Shown here piece by piece: positions 29,220 through 39,822 of a stretch of 64,000 nt of DNA. The notes under the pieces were generated by a model. That model did no database searches. It was not told the DNA's origin and worked only from the letters and a program-made list of their open reading frames with translations. How positions within the stretch are numbered: the stretch's first letter is position 1; each line of letters begins with the position of its first letter. Source of the stretch: Bipolaris cookei (taxonomy: Eukaryota; Ascomycota; Dothideomycetes; Pleosporales; Pleosporaceae); contig NRSV01000030.1 of the NCBI GenBank assembly GCA_002286855.1, forward strand, positions 186,001 through 250,000, given 5' to 3'. The position numbers and the translations under genes are program-made.

Positions 29220-30536
29220 GGTTGTAGTTGCGAGGCAGGGGCTGACGGGGTGAGTCAAAGCGCGGGTTGCTCAGGAAGTCGCACTGGAAGCAGAATCCTG
29301 GGGACTGGAGAGCCAGGGAGAGTCAGCAGGGGGGTTTTTAGAAACTGCAGTGCTCTGCAGGCGAGAGTACATATATGCTCGTATGGAGTGGTTGGCAATA
29401 GACATACCTGGGAGTCTCGGATATGGGCTCTCTGGTATCGAGAGCAAGTTGGTTGGGGGGCAGGAGGTGAATTTTGAGGCACCAAATTTAAGACGGTGAT
29501 AGAACTGCCTTACGCGACACAGGACTAAGCGACAAAGGGACAAAAAAAGGTGCTGGCGGTGTGTTGTTGTAGCCGGATGCAGCTGTGGAGCTCGACTCTA
29601 TCACTATGGCCGTTCCGAGACGTCTTAGCGATCGGCGATGGGATCAGCGAGTCGGTGTCGGGACGAAGCCGATAGCGTGTTCTGGCAGCAGCAGCGCGGG
29701 ATCCGGAGCGTGCAGGGGAGGAGGGCGAGCGTCTTGTGTCGTGTAGTTGTGGTAAGAGTAGCAGAGCGGGAGAGCAGCAGAGGGTTTGAATATTCGAGTG
29801 TGCGATGTGTCATGAGTCTTCGACATGGCAGGCAGGGACTACGCCATGATAAGGCCCTCGCTCTCGCTGGCCTTCCCCCAGGGCCGCTGCAACCAAGGAA
29901 CACAGGTGCATCTGACAACCTCCCAGGCGGGAAGCGACGGCCGGCGCCCCCCTGTCCGCCCGCTGATTGGCTCGGAAGCGACTGGCTCGCTGCCACCACG
30001 CCCTTACCTCTCGCAGGCGTCATGGTAATCATGGGAATTGGCCCCTCGCCCGGCAGCAGGGACTCGATGCGTAAAGCAGGGCAAGACCACGCTTTAGCAC
30101 CGACTTACTTACATGCCCTACGTATGTACATGTTACATAGTACTAAGTTCAGTACGTACCCAGACTTCGCCGGCAATCCCACGCCGCTGCACTGTCTCCC
30201 CCAACTTGCCGCGGCCATGCTCCGACGTTGCCTTTGTCGCGACCCGTTCGCCGCCGATTACAATGCCCATATCAGCAACCGTCCATATCGGCTCCTCGCG
30301 CCCACAACCTCCCATTGGCGTTATCGTGCCGCGGGGTTCGTCACGCCGCCGCGAAAAAAAGGTCCGACTTCGCTGTGTGCAAGTCGAGGTGACAAAAGTC
30401 CGTAGTGGCAACAGCCTCGACACACGTGTTTGTCCGACAGGCTCACTCTGCAAGACATCCCGCAACGCACCAACATGCCCCATAGCCCGAGGCGTGACGT
30501 GAGCACTGTGACGCCCTGCCCCGCGTGGACAAGGCC
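29220..30536. other. Upstream region of stb3 and 3' flank of top3
   Basis: GC-rich intergenic DNA between the stb3 start and the top3 stop. Many long but featureless open frames are seen on both strands, as expected from GC-rich sequence. No domain, RNA gene or repeat was recognised. Confidence 0.5.
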
Positions 30537-32854
30537 TCAGCCGTGATTCGCGTTGACGACATACTTGGTGATGGCCTAGCGACCACGCATTACGTTAGCC
30601 ATCCCACTACACATGACAATCTTGGCTCCAGACAATAATAACAAAGAAAATTGGACACGTACCGATTTCAGCACGTTGATCTGCTGCACCGTGCGATTGA
30701 ACACTACCCGATATTGCTCAAGGTTTTGTTGGACAACGTCGTTGCGCGTGCTGCGGCCTTCGCATATCGCCTTCATCTGCTCCTCCATCTGCCGGCTTTC
30801 GTTAGCGAGCGTCCTGGGCCATCGCCATTCACCACCCCACGTGCATCAGCATCCCATTACTTACTTGCTTACGGAGAAATGGCTTGCTCAGGCTCGTCTC
30901 AAACCCCACATTGTCGTACCCCTCGATGAGCGCAACCCCCAGCGTCGTCGGGATAAACTCTTGAACTCCGCCCGTGTTCCCTCCCCCGGCTTGTCCTGTT
31001 GCTGCGCCGCCTCGCCCTCCACGCCCTCCACGCGAACCTCTTCCTCGCTCTCGCCCTCTGCTTGCTGCTGCACCATTTCCATCACTAGCACCAGCGCCCC
31101 CACCACCTTTGGGTCGCGCAATCACATATTCGCGTTCCTTGATTTTGGCAATGTGCTCGGCCATGGTTGCATCCGTACCAATTCCGTTGGCGTCCATCAG
31201 TGCTATCAATTCGGGTTCCGTAAGGTAGCTTGGCGCTGTCGTCTGACCATCAACCATGTTCACTTCGGTCGGCTCGAGCCTCTCTCCTACTGCATACTGT
31301 GGCAGTACCTGACTGCTCTCCCATTTGTCATATGGGTACACATCTAGGTAGTTTCTTGCAATGACCCGCAGACCGTGCGCATGGAACACTTCCCCTCCAT
31401 ACCCGATCTCAATATCTGTAGCCTCACCAACAGCATCCTCGGAGCAGCAAGCGAGGAACCTGCGAACCACAAATTCATACACTGCACGCTCCCGGTCGTT
31501 GAGCTGTGTGGGTGCCACATAGTTGACTGGATGGATGGGAGGATGGGCCTTGTCGTTGTTGCGCCCCGAGCGAGGCTGCTGAAATCCGCCATTCATCAGA
31601 TTCTGTGCAAATGGCCCCCAGCGACCATCTTGAGTCTGCCGCCCCACAAGCGTTCGCAGGTCCATGCCGCGATCAAACTGGTCCGTTTCCGTGCGCGGGT
31701 AGCTGATCCAGCCTTTGGTATACAAGTCCTCAGCCACCTTCATAACGTCTTGCGACGTCATGCGAAGAAATCTACTTCCATTCTTTTGTAGCTCAACAGT
31801 CGTCAGAGGCAGTGGCTTCCATTTCTTGGTAGGTTTCTTTGCCATCTTCGTCACAGTTGCCGTCTTGGAAAGCAGACAGCGTTCCATGATGAGAATGACG
31901 GCCATGCGGTCAAACAAGTGGCCCTGCCGCCAGTTGAACTTGACATCAATGCCGTCCTTTTCGTGTGCCACCTTGATGTACCAGAATGGCTCTGGAACAA
32001 AGTTGCGCACTCGCAAATAGCGGTCTACCACGAACCCCAGAGTTGGAAACTGGCAAGAGCCATAGCTGATTAGCTTGCCTCGCTCTTCGCCTTGCTGGGG
32101 GATCATGTTCTGGAGCGCTAGCGTCTGCATTCGCGTAAATGCGGCTCCCAGTCGCAAATCCAGTTCAATCCGCGCCGAGACGGCCTGCGCCTGTGCCTCA
32201 TCCAGACGGATTGGATTCTGTGACGCTTGAATGACATGTCTAAAACGAATTAGTCCATTTCTTATGTGTAGAAAAAAGGTAATACAGACGCTCGCTCAAT
32301 ATTGCTGAAACGTGCTCGCCACACCTGCATATTTGGATTTGCCTTGAGTGCAATGTCGCGGATCTCGGTCCCAATGTGCTCGCCCTCGCGGTCACAATCG
32401 GTCCATATGAACAGAATGGACGCGTACCTTGCCTGGGTCTCGATATTACTCGCCACCACTTTCTTGTCCTGGCTACTGGTTAGTAGAGACTGGTGAAACG
32501 ACGGTTCCGCCACGCACCTCTGCTATTCCAGACACAATCGGTGCTTCGAATAGAGAGACGGGCTGGCATGAGTGCCATTTTTTATATCTGTCGTTAAAGT
32601 CCTGGGCGACAATGTGCCCAGCAACACAGGTAAAGGTGACAGAACACTGGCCCCAGTTGTTGAAGCGAAAATCAAACTTGTAATTCTTGACCCATTGGAT
32701 GCCCCGAACGCTTTCCTGGTAGGTAATATCAGCCGTCCGCCTCAAGAAGCCTGATGATAGGTGCACAACTCACAGCTCGGGCTTGCCCACCGAGATGGCC
32801 TGCAACTGCCTTTGCAATAGATGGCTTCTCTGCCACGCACAACACCCGCGTCAT
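30537..32854 (-). CDS. top3: DNA topoisomerase III (type IA)
   Basis: Six exons by hand-splicing: 32854..32774, 32715..32518, 32468..32290, 32239..30865, 30788..30663 and 30575..30537, giving 665 aa. The N-terminus MTRVLCVAEKPSIAKAVAGH begins the TOPRIM domain, which ends with FIWTDCDREGEHIG (acidic Asp-X-Asp). The active-site tyrosine is Y333 in GWISYPRTETD. QFPTLGFVVDRY and LMDANGIGTDATMAEHI are further type IA landmarks. A Gly/Arg-rich insert (SRGRERGRGSRGGRGGRGG) lies within the C-terminal part and may bind nucleic acid. Top3 works with a RecQ helicase and Rmi1 to dissolve recombination intermediates. Introns are 49-87 nt. The last exon is only 12 codons and is the least certain. Confidence 0.93.
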
Positions 32855-33133
32855 GCCTTTGAGTTATGTGTACTTCCATCTAAGAGAGGCAACATGAAGA
32901 AGGCAAAGATATTCATGGTCATGTGAAAGCGCGTCAGGCCGATGCAGAGCGCGTCGCAAAGCTGCACGGGCACTCTTGCAGGGCGCTAAGCCATTCTTAC
33001 TCGGGGGACAGCAGCGACTCATGAGGTCATCCCCCCTCCATATTTCATACTTACTGCATAGCTGCATGTCCATACACACATATACATCCCCTGTCTGCGT
33101 TCGACAAGCGAGACATTGAAGCTACTTGGTACA
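32855..33133. promoter_or_regulatory. Shared divergent promoter of top3 and the DUF1295 gene
   Basis: Only 279 bases separate the two start codons, which point away from each other, so both promoters must lie here. No TATA box is obvious for either gene. Confidence 0.65.
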
Positions 33134-34302
33134 ATGCCTGACCCACGCACCTACCTCGACATGGCGATTCCGCTGGTCAAAACACTTCCCGAGTGTGCCG
33201 ATTACCACAAGACGGTCGAGCCGTACTTACCGCAACTCTACGACCTGCCGTACCAAGTCGTAGCACGCATCTCAGACGTCCAGGCGCTCAAGGAGCTCTA
33301 TCTCAGCACCAACCCGCTCATATCTTCATTCGCCTTCGCCGTCATGTTCCTCTCACCTATTGTCCTTATCCTTTCCGAAATCAACCGCAACTACTCGCAG
33401 GTCGACCGAATCTGGAGCTTACTACCTGCTCTGTACAACATACACTATGCAACATGGGCGCATTTGAATGGGCTACCAGCAACGAAGCTGGATCATGTCA
33501 TGGCTGTCTCCGTCATCTGGAGTGCTCGCTTGACCTTCAACTACTGGCGCAAAGGCGGATACACGATTGGAAGTGAAGATTATAGGTGGAACATTGTAAA
33601 AGATTACATTGGCGGGCCAGCCATGTTCGTCATGAATGTCACCTTCATCTCGTTTTATCAGAATGTAGGCGCACACATATGCCCAATTGACACACGATCC
33701 AAGGCCTTACTGACCACAAACAGTTTCTCCTCTGGGTCATCACAACACCCACGTACATTTTGCTCCTCGCAAATCGCATCAACGGTAACAGCGTCTCTTC
33801 GTACGACTCGCTCTTCGGCCGATCCATGGTCGCCCTTGTTGTCCTAGAATTCTTCGCCGATCAAGCACAATGGAATTATTACGCCGCCAGAGACGAATAC
33901 CGCAACACGGCTAAAGTTCCGGCTAATAAGAAGTACACGCGCGAACAACTCGACCGCGGCTTTAACACCACCGGCCTTTTCGCCTGGTCTCGTCACCCTA
34001 ACTTTGCTGCCGAACAAGCCTTTTGGGTCTTCTTGTACCAATGGTGCTGCCTGGAGACGGAGACATATTACAATTGGGCTGCTATCGGTGCGGTCTTGTA
34101 CTTGGCCTTGTTCCAGGGCAGCACCTGGCTTACTGAGTTGCTGAGTGCGGGCAAGTATCCTGAGTACAAGGTATATCAAGAGCGTGTAGGAATGTTTCTG
34201 CCCAAGTTTGGCACGAAGAGTATGGAGGAGTCGCAGACGGAAGGGGAAAAGAAGAAGGTTAAGGATGCCAAGGCTGGCAAGGGGGCTGTCAAGGCGAAAT
34301 AG
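33134..34302 (+). CDS. DUF1295 / steroid 5-alpha-reductase-like integral membrane protein
   Basis: Two exons (33134..33664 and 33724..34302, 59-nt intron) encode 369 aa. I start at ATG 33134 (MPDPRTYLDMAIP); the frame opens slightly earlier without an ATG. Several hydrophobic segments are present (LISSFAFAVMFLSPIVLILS, GPAMFVMNVTFISFY, FLLWVITTPTYILLLA, AIGAVLYLALFQGSTWL). The C-terminal signature GLFAWSRHPNFAAEQAFWVF is typical of DUF1295/ICMT/5-alpha-reductase-fold proteins. A Lys-rich cytosolic tail ends the protein. The family includes NADPH-dependent reductases and methyltransferase-like enzymes of the ER; the fungal members have no established substrate. It shares a divergent promoter with top3. 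Confidence 0.88.
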
Positions 34303-34837
34303 ATTTGGGAGTTTGGTTGTGTTGGTAATGGGTGTTGTCGAGGACACAGGCATCTTGAGTGCAGGTGTCGGGCTGCGGCTACATATGTTGAGGAAAGTAG
34401 TGCGATATCATACCATTTGTATCTGTTATGTGAATAGTTGTACACTCCACAGAAAATAACTTAGGATAGCAAAGTGGGAAAACAAACTCTTCTACTTTTA
34501 TATAATTCCATGTACATCCTGTCCCTCTTTGACTTAAATATTAAATTTCTTTACAGCTGTACGATATTAAAGTTGACCTTCTGCATCTTGTGAATCGGTT
34601 ACCATAATCGCTTCTGATAGAGCTATTGTAGTGGAGTTGTCACGTGTTGAAAAGAATGGGTGGAGATTTTGATGGGGCAGATGGTGCTGCAGTAGCTCCA
34701 CTGCAAGGGTCCTTTCCTCCCATGGAGCTATTAATCCCTGCCAAAATTTCCAAAGCTTTAAAACCAGAAACGACATCATCACCACCATACTCATATCATT
34801 TGGGATAGCCACCAACGAGCATTCGCGCACCATCCAG

Positions 34838-35872
34838 ATGCCAATCTCTATCTTACCATTCAGCGCACTGCTGCCTCCGCGGCGCGATGCAAACGACGAA
34901 TCTGGCTCCGACATTGAAATGGACGATGACGATCTCGCAATTTCATCCTCCAAAGCCATCGTCACGCCCGGTGAACACATAACCTCCGACCCGCAGTGGA
35001 TGCGCGGCCATGGCACATACATTCCCTTACAACCAGCCGGCTCAACAACAATAATATCCACCGTCGCAGGCACCTTGCACAAAACTAATAAGCTGTTATC
35101 TGTGCAGCCACTACGCGCTCGCTACCAGCCCGAGATAGGCGATCTGGTCGTAGGCCGGATCATGACCGTTGGAACCAAAAAATGGAACGTAGATATCGCA
35201 GCGCCCATGCTAGCCAACCTCCCACTCTCTAGTATCAATCTCCCTGGCGGAGTGTTACGTCGACGGACAACAGTCGACGAGCTCAACATCCGGACATTCT
35301 TCCAAGAAGGCGATTTACTCGTTGCAGAAGTCCAGAGCTTACATCAAGATGGCACCGCATCATTACACACGCGCTCCCTCAAATACGGCAAACTGCGTAA
35401 CGGTTTGTTCACCGGTATCACCGGTGCGGGGGGCGGTATCCTCAGCCGAAAAGGAGGAGTAGTTCGCAGCAGACGACAAGTTTTTACCTTAAACACGGCA
35501 GCCGGCGAAATCGACATCATACTCGGTGTCAACGGGTACGTCTTTGTCTGCAAGCACATCACCACGAGCGCGGATGCCAAGGAAGTCGGAATCAACAGTC
35601 TTGACGAGAGTGCAATTGAGACGTTGTATTCGAGTCAAAACGACGACATCGATCCGGGCCTTATCCGTGAAATCATGATGGTGAGCACGCTGATCCGCGG
35701 TATGGTGGCATGTGGTACCAAGGTGGACGAGGATACGATTGTCAAGGTTTACGAGGGTGCGGTAGAGCTTGAGGCCGAGGAAAAGACTCTCGGGACTGTG
35801 GAGAGGGGGCCTGGCGGCACGGCGCTGGTGGAGACTGTGTTGGCGAGGCTGGAGCTTGGGGCTGGGGAGTAG
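34838..35872 (+). CDS. rrp4: Exosome complex RNA-binding subunit Rrp4
   Basis: A single-exon 344-aa protein. The conserved exosome N-terminal segment reads IVTPGEHITSDPQWMRGHGT. An S1-like domain follows (YQPEIGDLVVGRIMTVGTKK through HQDGTASLHTRSLKYGKLRN), then a KH-type segment with IDIILGVNGYVFVCKH. Rrp4 forms, with Csl4 and Rrp40, the RNA-entry cap of the nuclear and cytoplasmic exosome. An acidic N-terminal stretch (ESGSDIEMDDDDL) precedes the conserved part. The C-terminal ~80 residues are helical and typical for fungal Rrp4. It lies ~540 bases downstream of the DUF1295 gene on the same strand. Confidence 0.93.
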   Translation: MPISILPFSALLPPRRDANDESGSDIEMDDDDLAISSSKAIVTPGEHITSDPQWMRGHGTYIPLQPAGSTTIISTVAGTLHKTNKLLSVQPLRARYQPEIGDLVVGRIMTVGTKKWNVDIAAPMLANLPLSSINLPGGVLRRRTTVDELNIRTFFQEGDLLVAEVQSLHQDGTASLHTRSLKYGKLRNGLFTGITGAGGGILSRKGGVVRSRRQVFTLNTAAGEIDIILGVNGYVFVCKHITTSADAKEVGINSLDESAIETLYSSQNDDIDPGLIREIMMVSTLIRGMVACGTKVDEDTIVKVYEGAVELEAEEKTLGTVERGPGGTALVETVLARLELGAGE

Positions 35873-36940
35873 TAAAAACGATTTGTGGTGGAGAGATGGG
35901 GGGACTAAAGTCAATATGATAAGATTGAGAGGATAGTGATAGTGGACGGGTGTATACAGTGCCGAGTCACGAGTCTCACTATGGAGGAGACGAGCTACCC
36001 TTCGCCCTTCTTCTTCTCAACACAGATAGCAGAGGGGTAGAAAGGATATTTGGAGCCCCGGAGATATAATAGAATAACTGAAAAATCTTGGGAATCAAAT
36101 GATCCGTCTACTATACAGGGAAACCTTTTTACTCTTATACCAAGAGTTCCGACGGACAATACTTTCCTCCAGCGTTACGAGTTAACCCTATGCACCGCCA
36201 CAATAGCTCATGTTGCTAACTCATTTCATTCTCTATAAACCCCGATGGAGAGGGGTGCGCGCATGTTGAACTGAAGGCATAATACCCTCTATCTACCATA
36301 AGCGACTCTTTAAATATTATAAGAAAACAAAGGGTCCATCCCATCACCTGATAGATAATGAGATGGAAACAAGAAGATAGCTTGACAAACTCAAAACAAA
36401 GAACGATAAAAAACTCGCAATGCTTGCTGAGGTATGAGAGAGCCCTTTCCAACAGCGCAGTGGTGTTTTTTTCTTAGTATCTTTCTTTTACTACAATACC
36501 CAAGGAGAGATTCGCAAGATCGAGAGTTTGAATCTCCCCCTCCCCTCTCTCTAAATTCAAATGAAATGTATAAATTATTTTTTTAAAGAAAGAGTTTAGT
36601 ATTAAAACTAATTCCTTTTTCAATCTCTGTGCTATTGTAGTAAAGGAGTTCTTAAGTTCTAGCGTCGAAAGAAGCTTTTCTTGATTGAACTACTGTATCT
36701 TTTCTGCAGAAGAATCTCTTGCATCGAGCTACGTACTTTAGATATATCCCTATCTGTCCACACATTAAATCATCGTAAAAAAGATAACTCCTAATTCAAT
36801 CGTGCACTTCACTCAAAACCGGCCACGCAACTTCACACGTGGGCGTTAAACATCACCATAGAGATAGTCACATTCGATAAAGAATCAAATTCATTTAGTC
36901 ATTGCACTTCATAACTTCATAACTTCATTACCCCCTCAAA
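35873..36940. other. Intergenic region between rrp4 and wetA (convergent 3' ends)
   Basis: AT-rich DNA without supported genes. It contains copy 2 of the dispersed AT-rich repeat. Confidence 0.5.
36595..36765. repeat. Dispersed AT-rich repeat, copy 2
   Basis: Counterpart of the segment at 25565-25730 in the same orientation. It is bounded on the left by a poly-T tract. No coding potential or terminal inverted repeats were recognised. Confidence 0.5.
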
Positions 36941-38461
36941 CTAAACAATCAACAACCCCTCCCCCTCCAAACACCTAATCTTCTCCACATCTCCACCAGC
37001 CTCCATCACCGCCTTCATCGCCGCTTGACTCAATTTCCTCCGCCTCTCTACTGCCTCCCTCTCGCGCCTTGCCTTCGTCTTACTGCTCCCGCTCGGCGCC
37101 ACGCCCGTGAGAATCTTCCTGCTGTCTTCAGGCGTGAAGTTGACGAAACCCGTGCTCGCTGCGGTGCGGAAGGTGGGATGTGGCGAGGAGGTTCTGGAGC
37201 ATCGGGGGCGCGAGGAGTTTGGACGGGTGCGTGGGCGGGGGTGGGATTTACGGGGTGGTGTTGTTGGGGAGGGGGTGTGAGAGTGAGAGTGAGAGTGGGT
37301 AGGGTGCGTGAGTGGGGTGAAAGAGGAGAGGAGGATTTGGGTGGGTAGGGCGGTGTATTCGAAGGGGGTGGTTTCGCAGGTCACGCCTAGACCTTGCAGT
37401 TCCGTGTTTTGGCTTGTGAAGTGCAGAGTGTTTGCTGTGGAGTAGGTAGTGGTAGTAGACTCGCTGTTCCACCAGCTAGCCGTACTGCTGGTATCGACCA
37501 GGCCAGGTGGTGCTGAGAAGTCGAATTCCAGGGTGGGTATTGTGTCGGGAATCCATGGCTTGCTGTCTAATGGAAGGGATGAGGGTGGGGCCAGCAAGGC
37601 CGAGATGGCTGCACTAGTCGTATTGCCAGAACTAAATCTAACGTCTATATTTCCATTGTGGTGGTTTCTTTTCGGTTGTTCCATTATTAGAGAGGCTGAA
37701 GTGGTTGATTGGTAGTGCGAGAAACACTGTTCGTCATTCGTCGGCAGCAGCGAGTGACCAAGAGTGTGAACCTGACTGAATTCTTGGACAAGAAGCTCAT
37801 TTTTGTTTTCATGCTCGGAAAACTCAGACAGTGTAGCAAGTGAAGCGGGTTCTTCAGACGCAATTCTCGAAACGATGTGTATCGGAGTTGTCTGGTTGTT
37901 CCATAGATCCGGGGTATAAGGACGGGAATAAGAGGCCTGCATCGTTCTGGAAGAAGGCCTTGTCGACAACGTCTTTGATGACTTCCTTGTGCCACAATAT
38001 TTCATTTGGTTTTGAAAGGCTACAGCCTTCTCGAGTGACCGACAGGATGTGTGGGATCGCGGTGTGCAAGGCTGGGACATGGACCGCAACTGCTCTCCGA
38101 CCGAACCAATAACCCCTTGAAAGCTTAACGACTCTGAGTCACTGTAAGACTCTGTGGCAGAGGGGGAAGCAACGTATGAGAGAGATGTAGAATAATTGGA
38201 CCATGGCGAGGCGAAGCTCTGGTCACACTCCTGGAGAGCCTTGCGCCAAGCAGTCTTTGTTTCCCGATTGAGTATAGATCCAGCCCCGAACAAGTCACTC
38301 TCATTTGACGAAGCGATCCCTATGAGACAAGCCAACTCATCTGGGCTGGAGTGAGCAGATGAGGGGTTATTGAAGGGGAGTAGGAGATCCGTGTCGACAT
38401 AGTCTTCGGACAAATTGTCCAGGCCCACCCCCTCTGGCTCGCTGTTGCAAATCGACTGCAT
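36941..38461 (-). CDS. wetA: WetA-family developmental regulator of conidium maturation
   Basis: A 506-aa Ser/Thr-rich protein read from ATG 38461 (MQSICNSEPEGVGLDN). Most of it is low complexity, but the C-terminal ~70 residues carry the WetA signature: FVNFTPEDSRKILTGVAPSG, SSKTKARREREAVERRRKLS and AAMKAVMEAGGDVEK. In Aspergillus, WetA is the last regulator of the BrlA-AbaA-WetA conidiation cascade and controls spore-wall maturation; its length there (about 550 aa) agrees. A His/Ser/Pro-rich segment (THPTHSHSHSHTPSPTTPP) precedes the conserved end. The upstream region is long (1.36 kb to the nearest transposon), as is usual for developmental genes. A small upstream exon cannot be excluded. 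Confidence 0.85.
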   Translation of the reverse strand: MQSICNSEPEGVGLDNLSEDYVDTDLLLPFNNPSSAHSSPDELACLIGIASSNESDLFGAGSILNRETKTAWRKALQECDQSFASPWSNYSTSLSYVASPSATESYSDSESLSFQGVIGSVGEQLRSMSQPCTPRSHTSCRSLEKAVAFQNQMKYCGTRKSSKTLSTRPSSRTMQASYSRPYTPDLWNNQTTPIHIVSRIASEEPASLATLSEFSEHENKNELLVQEFSQVHTLGHSLLPTNDEQCFSHYQSTTSASLIMEQPKRNHHNGNIDVRFSSGNTTSAAISALLAPPSSLPLDSKPWIPDTIPTLEFDFSAPPGLVDTSSTASWWNSESTTTTYSTANTLHFTSQNTELQGLGVTCETTPFEYTALPTQILLSSFTPLTHPTHSHSHSHTPSPTTPPRKSHPRPRTRPNSSRPRCSRTSSPHPTFRTAASTGFVNFTPEDSRKILTGVAPSGSSKTKARREREAVERRRKLSQAAMKAVMEAGGDVEKIRCLEGEGLLIV

Positions 38462-39820
38462 TGACACGATGCTGTCGAAAGGGAAATACGTTACTGATCA
38501 CAGAAAAAGTTTATTTAAGAAGTAATAGAAGCAGTCGATATATTCGAGGCTAACCAGGGTATGTCGTGGAACGAAGTGGGTGAAAATGCGGAGTGTAAAT
38601 AGACAATCGCAACGTGATACTTGTATCTTATTAACAAAGGCGGGAATAGTCGTAGGCCTGCAGGAACAAGATCTGTGACACGCTAATCATACAAAGACTC
38701 AAACGTTTCGAACAAACCTCACGTAAGATATATGATCTCACATATGTAAACGTGGCAGTGGCTTCCAATAGCCATCTCTCACGCAATGCGCATCCCGTCT
38801 ATACTTAGCACGCTAGAAAATATTGGGTTGGCCTAGGGTTAAATAGATGATGAACTAAGCCTCAGCCCTTTGGTTTCAGGTAGTCTGGAGGCACCTGCAC
38901 TGCCCGAGCGTCAATAGTGGCATACTCGAGGTGACCGGAATGGTTGGATACTCCGTAGTAGTGTCAGGCTCATAGTGTATGTCATACACATGATGCTGGA
39001 TCACTCGTCTAGTCTAGATTTTCTAGTCCGCGGGTACCTGTTATGCAACAATCAGCTTGTAGTTTACTTTTTTGTCGACAAGTGACTTCTTTGTATCGAA
39101 GGATATCTCACTTACATATGAGGTCAAATGAAAAATGTGGTAGCTGTTTCAAAGCATAGTGAATTAGCCCATGTGAGGCCGTTATTAAGGCCTAGTAATG
39201 AAGCCATCCAAGATACTATCCATTACAGGTGTTCAGTTGCTGCGGGAGATGGCCGTATCATTCCGGTGCATGGCGATGGATACAACATTGCCGTACGGGA
39301 ATAGTTCCCAACAATAGCGATATTTTTGAATAGTACTATGCAATTGAACTGCCTGTGTGTATAGATACCAGGAATAGACTGGTAACCTGGGGCATGGCTT
39401 GAATAGGGCGGATCCCGGGAGGGTGGATCAAAGAAACTGCCTGCCTCTGCAGGGTCCTGCTACGCCATCAAATGAGCTCTAGCCAAGAAATTTCGCCGGC
39501 GGATGTCGGGCTCAGCACAACAAATTACACATGTGAGCAAGCTAGGTACCGGAGCAGTGGTAATCATGGCAAAGCCAATCCGTGGTCGAAAAATCCAAAG
39601 CGTGGCTGAGTTGTGGGATAAGGTTCCTTTTCGTCCTCGAGACAGCGTCGGCACGGGTCGAAGAAATTAACCCGCGGAAAGTTGTAAACTCAGATGGCTG
39701 ATAAGAGGTCTTTCATTGTTGTAGATGAATGCCGAGCAATGACGGTCAATTGTTGTCGGGACGAAATGATGGGGAAGGGATGGTAATGTAATGTTGTGTG
39801 TACCTGCGCACGGCCCAAGT
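38462..39820. promoter_or_regulatory. Long upstream region of wetA
   Basis: 1.36 kb between the wetA start and pogo-type copy B holds no supported gene. A match to the BrlA response element consensus (AAAGGGA near 38479) and single CATTCC-type AbaA-like sites (38934 on the - strand, 39254 on the +) occur. Such short motifs are expected by chance, so they are noted only as candidates. Confidence 0.3.
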
Positions 39821-39822
39821 TA

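Noticed and set aside
28032..29477. Long + strand frames opposite stb3
   Set aside because: GC-rich shadows of the stb3 coding sequence; no domain and no start context.
29625..30502. Long frames on both strands upstream of stb3
   Set aside because: GC-rich intergenic DNA; mutually overlapping and without recognisable protein features.
32740..32773. A 23- or 33-nt intron in top3 using the first AG after the donor
   Set aside because: Neither keeps the frame and both are below a workable intron length; the 58-nt intron ending at 32716 has a CTGAT branch point and restores the family sequence.
36500..36550. tRNA B-box-like gagagtttgaatctcccc
   Set aside because: No matching A box, acceptor stem or cloverleaf could be formed around it.
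36941..37348. Opposite-strand frame over the wetA 3' end
   Set aside because: It is the reverse complement of the conserved WetA C-terminus and has repetitive Gly/Val/Arg composition.
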